From contig NZ_SJPV01000012.1 in NCBI RefSeq assembly GCF_007860135.1, forward strand, positions 124,001 to 188,000: a stretch of DNA of 64,000 bases. Reading direction: 5' to 3'. The notes beneath the pieces were generated by a model, which searched no databases, had not been told where the DNA came from, and worked only from the letters and a program-made list of their open reading frames with translations. Below are positions 60,774 to 64,000 of this stretch, piece after piece (positions within the stretch are counted from its first letter, which is position 1; each line of letters begins with the position of its first letter). This stretch comes from Novipirellula artificiosorum (GTDB lineage: Bacteria > Planctomycetota > Planctomycetia > Pirellulales > Pirellulaceae). A program made the position numbers and the translations under genes.

Positions 60774-61749
60774 GGATTTAAGCCAACCAGCGGAGTCGAA
60801 GCTGCGGATGATCATGATGGGCACCGGCCCGTTCGCGATCCCTTCGTTCGATGCACTTCGCCAAGCAGGTCACGCCATCGAGTTGGTGGTCACTCGGCCG
60901 CAGCCAGCGATGAAAAGCCGAAAAAAAACTCCCCCTTCGCCTGTTCGAGATTGGGCAGCCGAACATCAATTCGACTTGTTCGACCCCGCCAGCATCAATG
61001 ACGATGCAGCGATCGAACACCTGCGCGCGGTATCGGCCGATTTGCTGGTCGTTTGCGACTATGGGCAAATTCTCAAGCCGTCAGCCTTGTCCACTGCATC
61101 GCTCGGTGGCATCAATTTGCATGGATCCTTGTTGCCCGCTTACCGAGGCGCCGCTCCGGTTCAACGCTCCATGCTCAGCGGTGATTCGGTGACTGGCGTT
61201 TCGGTCATTCATATGACACCCAAACTTGACGGTGGCCCGATCATTGCGACTCGCGAAACCATGATCGCAGACCACGAAACCGCAGGCGAATTGGAGGACC
61301 GATTGTCACGGATGGGGGTGGAAGCAACGAACGAAGCGGTCAATCAATTGATCCATTGGGATCGCGATAGCGAAATCGGAGTGGTTCAAGATCCCGCCTT
61401 TGCGACCCGTGCACCGCGATTGTCAAAAGCGGAGGGCGAAATCGATTGGAGCCAAACCGCGAGATTGATCGACTGTCACGTGCGTGGCATGCAACCCTGG
61501 CCGGTCGGTTACACCTTCGTTCGCGTCGAAGGAAAGGACGATCCGGTTCGCTTGGCGATTAAGCAAGTTCAAATGGTTGGCGAAGTCCCCTCGGACGTTC
61601 CCCCCGGGACGATCACCATCGATGGCGGATTGAAGATTGCTGCGCAAGATCGTTGGATCCAGATCGTGAAATTGCAACCTGCAGGAAAGCGAGAAATGGC
61701 GGCCGACGAATTTCTCCGAGGTCACCATCCAATCGCCATTGCGCATTGA
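60766..61749 (+). CDS. fmt: methionyl-tRNA formyltransferase
   Basis: A 327-residue enzyme that formylates initiator Met-tRNA using 10-formyl-tetrahydrofolate. The Rossmann-like domain begins LRMIMMGTGPFAIPSFDAL; catalytic segments are GGINLHGSLLPAYRGAAPVQ and HMTPKLDGGPIIATRETM, followed by the C-terminal OB-like domain from SKAEGEIDWSQTARLIDCHV. ATG 60766 overlaps the def stop by eight bases (an upstream in-frame ATG at 60748 is less likely). Standard length. A terminator-like hairpin follows immediately. Confidence 0.96.
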   Translation: MPKDLSQPAESKLRMIMMGTGPFAIPSFDALRQAGHAIELVVTRPQPAMKSRKKTPPSPVRDWAAEHQFDLFDPASINDDAAIEHLRAVSADLLVVCDYGQILKPSALSTASLGGINLHGSLLPAYRGAAPVQRSMLSGDSVTGVSVIHMTPKLDGGPIIATRETMIADHETAGELEDRLSRMGVEATNEAVNQLIHWDRDSEIGVVQDPAFATRAPRLSKAEGEIDWSQTARLIDCHVRGMQPWPVGYTFVRVEGKDDPVRLAIKQVQMVGEVPSDVPPGTITIDGGLKIAAQDRWIQIVKLQPAGKREMAADEFLRGHHPIAIAH

Positions 61750-61771
61750 GCCGTTGCTACGGCTTTCTCTT
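61749..61771 (+). terminator. weak rho-independent terminator after fmt
   Basis: Stem AGCCGT-TGCT-ACGGCT directly after the fmt stop is followed by TTCTCTTT. The stem has only six pairs and the T run is interrupted, so confidence is moderate. Confidence 0.45.
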
Positions 61772-61846
61772 TACCCTCCCGCTCGCGGAGGCCGTGAATA
61801 GAGTTCCGCAAATTATAAATCGAACGTCCCACGTGGTCAAAGAGGG

Positions 61847-61883
61847 TGGCCATGGGCTGAGCGCAGCGATGCCCATGGATCAC
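61847..61883. repeat. CCATGGGC hairpin between convergent fmt and queE
   Basis: CCATGGGC at 61850-61857 pairs with GCCCATGG at 61871-61878, with partial extension by GTG/CAC. It is REP-like and lies between two convergent genes. Confidence 0.6.
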
Positions 61884-61914
61884 CGAATCATCCGGGCGAA
61901 CGAATCCTCGCGAA

Positions 61915-62607
61915 TCACGTGCCGCGACGATTGCCGTACCAGCGGATATGCATTCGATCGCAGTAATGGAAGCCTCGTGATTGAGTCCATGGACGCAACC
62001 AAGCCGCCGATTCATCAATCTCGTGGACTGCCATCCCTTGCGGCATCACCCAAACCTTTTCCGCCGCAGCTTGAAGCGATTCGACCACCTCCAGTAATTC
62101 GTTTTGATCCTCCTCGCAATCCACGACGAACTTAAGTTGAAAGTCTTCACTGCGCTCGATCAGCCGCCGCATGACCTCGATCGGCATCCGCCGTTGCTCG
62201 TGCCGTTCGCTCCAACGAGCATGCTTGATCGCATCGGGCGCACTGCTGCGAAATTTCGGGCTGATCGACAGCAGGTCGCATTCGACTTCTCGGTCAATCG
62301 TTCCCGCGGTTTCAATCGTGACATGATGGCCCGAGGCCCGCAGTGCGACCGACAAATCAACGGATTCGGGGTGCAGCAGAGGCTCACCACCGGTGAACAC
62401 GACGTGCTCCAGTCCCACTTCGGCTGCTTCTTGCACAAGCGACTCCACCGATCGACGCTCACCTTCGGGATTCCACGATGCATAGGGGGTGTCGCAAAAC
62501 CAACAACGCAAATTGCAGCCGCTGGTACGAATAAAGAAGCTGGGGGTGCCGGTTAACATCCCCTCACCTTGACGGCTCGTGAACGTTTCGGAGATGCGCA
62601 GCGCCAC
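61915..62607 (-). CDS. queE: 7-carboxy-7-deazaguanine synthase (QueE)
   Basis: A radical-SAM enzyme of the queuosine pathway, converting carboxytetrahydropterin to carboxydeazaguanine. It has ISETFTSRQGEGMLTGTPSF, the cluster motif in SGCNLRCWFCDTPYASW (CxxxCxxC type), VVFTGGEPLLHPESVDL, and VWVMPQGMAVHEIDESAAWL. The reading frame is open to 62736, overlapping queF. I choose GTG 62607 because QueE proteins normally begin just before this ISETF segment and it leaves a 77-base divergent promoter region. TTG 62682 is a possible alternative. About 230 residues, normal for the family. Confidence 0.9.
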   Translation of the reverse strand: MALRISETFTSRQGEGMLTGTPSFFIRTSGCNLRCWFCDTPYASWNPEGERRSVESLVQEAAEVGLEHVVFTGGEPLLHPESVDLSVALRASGHHVTIETAGTIDREVECDLLSISPKFRSSAPDAIKHARWSERHEQRRMPIEVMRRLIERSEDFQLKFVVDCEEDQNELLEVVESLQAAAEKVWVMPQGMAVHEIDESAAWLRPWTQSRGFHYCDRMHIRWYGNRRGT

Positions 62608-62684
62608 AGCCTCGGCCGAGGTCCCCTTGGTCGATGTTGCCGGAGCAGGTAAAAAATCAGAATTAGGAAGCGGAGAAATCAACT

Positions 62685-63050
62685 TTGAGCGAATCAGAAA
62701 ATTTTGCGGGCATTTTGGAAGTCTTCGACAATCCAAGTCCCGCCCGGAACTATACCATCGAGCACCATTGCCCCGAGTTTACCTCGGTGTGCCCCAAAAC
62801 GGGTCAGCCCGACTATGGGACGGTGGTCTTTACGTACGTACCCGACCAACGCTGCGTCGAGCTGAAAAGCTTGAAGATGTACTTACAGCGTTTTCGCAAT
62901 GAAGGAATCTTCTACGAAGCGGTTACCAACCGAATCATGGACGACTTTCTCGCCGTCGTAAAGCCGCGTCAGGCGAAAATCGAGACCCGCTGGACGCCGC
63001 GCGGTGGGCTCTGCAGCAACATCACGGTTGAGTATCCTGAGCGAGATTGA
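62685..63050 (+). CDS. queF: NADPH-dependent preQ0 reductase (QueF)
   Basis: A 121-residue short (unimodular) QueF that reduces preQ0 to preQ1. It has CPEFTSVCPKTGQPDYGTVV with the catalytic Cys, RCVELKSLKMYLQRFRNEGI with the substrate-binding Glu, and KIETRWTPRGGLCSN near the end. The start is TTG 62685, with GGAG nine bases upstream; there is no nearby in-frame ATG. It is divergent from queE, so the two queuosine genes likely share a control region. Confidence 0.94.
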   Translation: MSESENFAGILEVFDNPSPARNYTIEHHCPEFTSVCPKTGQPDYGTVVFTYVPDQRCVELKSLKMYLQRFRNEGIFYEAVTNRIMDDFLAVVKPRQAKIETRWTPRGGLCSNITVEYPERD

Positions 63051-63139
63051 CAGATTTTTTCCGCCTTGGAGAGCAATTTCGGGCCGGTCGTGCCGTACGA
63101 AGTTGCTTCCGCATTCCTCTAACCTTTCCCAAATCCACC

Positions 63140-64000
63140 ATGACCATTCCTGTTTTACTGAGCGGATTCGCTGACGAAGCGGCCAATGAAAAACAAGCCA
63201 TCCAGCAATACTCCGCATTCGCTGCGCTCGGATTGAAGTATTACTCGATTCGTTTCATCGATGCAGGCGAAGGAATCAAAAACGTGATGGCACTCAGCGA
63301 ATCGGAGATCGAGCACCTTGTCAAACTGCAGGGCGATTACGGATTGCAGGTCAGCAGCATCGGTTCACCAATCGGCAAAGTCAAACTGAAGGATATCGAC
63401 GACGGCACCAGCAACAAGTACGTTCCGTTCGAGGAGTATCTGAAGTCAGACGTCCAAACCGCGTGTGATCGTGCCGAAGCGTTTGGGGCCAAGTTGATCC
63501 GAGGGTTCGCATTCTATCATCCCAAGGGAACGAAACCCGAAGATCATATCGACCAAGTCGCAGATCAATTAGGACAAATCGCCGAGGTCTGTGACCAACG
63601 CGGGTTGACATTCGGTCTCGAAGTCGAGGCCAACTTGGTAGGCCAAACAGGCCCCTTGCTTGAGGCGATCGCCACGAAAGTCAACCATCCCGCGATGCTG
63701 ACGATTTTTGACGGAGCAAACATCGTCACGCAAGGCTTTACACCGGACGAGACCTACGGTCAGTATTTGGCGATGAAACCGAGTCTTGGATGGGTCCACA
63801 TCAAGGACTACCACGACCCCTCGCCGACCGCTCGAATCGAACATGTCGATGAAGCGAGCCTGAGTAATTTTGTGCCCGCCGATCGTGGAGACAGTGGCCA
63901 CGAAGCGATCCTCCGTGACATGAAGGACTTGCTGCCCGAGTTGAACCAACGAATGGTGTCACGTGGAGCCGCAGGGGTCTTCATGGATTTGGAACCCCAT
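63140..64000 (+). CDS. sugar phosphate isomerase/epimerase-like protein, cut at window end
   Basis: The first 287 codons of a TIM-barrel protein of the xylose-isomerase-like (AP-endonuclease 2) fold. It starts at ATG 63140 and stays open to the last base. Readable segments are IPVLLSGFADEAANEKQAIQ, KYYSIRFIDAGEGIKNV, AEAFGAKLIRGFAFYHPKG, LTFGLEVEANLVGQTG, LTIFDGANIVTQGF and LGWVHIKDYHDPSPTARIEH, with Glu, Asp and His at the positions expected for metal ligands. Homologues act on inositol or sugar substrates; the substrate here is unknown. It lies 89 bases after queF. Confidence 0.85.
   Translation, partial: MTIPVLLSGFADEAANEKQAIQQYSAFAALGLKYYSIRFIDAGEGIKNVMALSESEIEHLVKLQGDYGLQVSSIGSPIGKVKLKDIDDGTSNKYVPFEEYLKSDVQTACDRAEAFGAKLIRGFAFYHPKGTKPEDHIDQVADQLGQIAEVCDQRGLTFGLEVEANLVGQTGPLLEAIATKVNHPAMLTIFDGANIVTQGFTPDETYGQYLAMKPSLGWVHIKDYHDPSPTARIEHVDEASLSNFVPADRGDSGHEAILRDMKDLLPELNQRMVSRGAAGVFMDLEPH

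Noticed and set aside
1..64000. CRISPR arrays, tRNA and rRNA genes
   Set aside because: No regularly spaced direct repeats, no cloverleaf with conserved TTC loop, and no rRNA-like sequence was noticed by eye. A covariance-model scan would settle tRNAs and small RNAs.

Overview
This window reads as chromosomal DNA of a planctomycete, most likely a Pirellulaceae or Rhodopirellula-type bacterium. The inference rests on a dense set of Cys-type sulfatases beside GH95, GH116, GH97 and GH28-like enzymes, on DUF1559 (H-X9-DG) prepilin-like proteins, on a tetrahydromethanopterin C1 gene (mch) outside an archaeal context, on a DUF3500 protein, a DUF1080 protein and a hydrazine-synthase-alpha-like fragment, and on many short palindromic repeats between genes.

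Positions 1-38,200 are almost wholly on the minus strand and form a carbohydrate locus. From upstream to downstream (right to left) it holds GH95, GH97, a PhoD-like phosphatase and GH116; then a sialate O-acetylesterase-like SGNH enzyme; then five sulfatases whose junctions all overlap by 4 bases; then a second GH116, a second GH95, a GH28-like/TIM-barrel/beta-sandwich fusion and a sixth sulfatase. A tetR-adaptor-RND efflux operon follows, with a perfect 18-bp palindrome just downstream of a sigma70-like promoter, and then a GHL15-like enzyme and a DUF3500 protein. Together the enzymes suit stepwise desulfation, deacetylation and trimming of a sulfated, probably fucose-containing, polysaccharide. 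The substrate is inference.

Positions 38,200-49,700 are mixed. There is an orphan fragment of an HzsA-like protein, a DUF1080 protein, pnp with a Gly/Arg-rich tail, rpsO, leuC-leuD, a 1.46-kb repeat island carrying an IS4-like transposase remnant, bioB and a PSP1/YaaT-like protein.

Positions 49,781-56,158 hold an eight-gene operon in which every gene overlaps the next: three GspF-like membrane proteins, three minor-pseudopilin-like proteins resembling GspI, GspJ and GspK, and two DUF1559 proteins. No assembly ATPase or secretin is present in the window. This is the best candidate here for an under-described machine: a planctomycete pseudopilus in which DUF1559 proteins may take the place of the major pseudopilin.

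Positions 56,159-64,000 carry a minus-strand operon mch, RimK-type ATP-grasp ligase, OleC-like AMP-forming ligase, then def-fmt, divergent queE/queF, and a sugar-phosphate isomerase/epimerase-like gene cut by the window end.

Several families of palindromic or MITE-like repeats sit at gene ends. Some supply the stop codon of the neighbouring gene, and one lies in frame inside the start of a sulfatase gene. I saw no tRNA, rRNA or CRISPR array.
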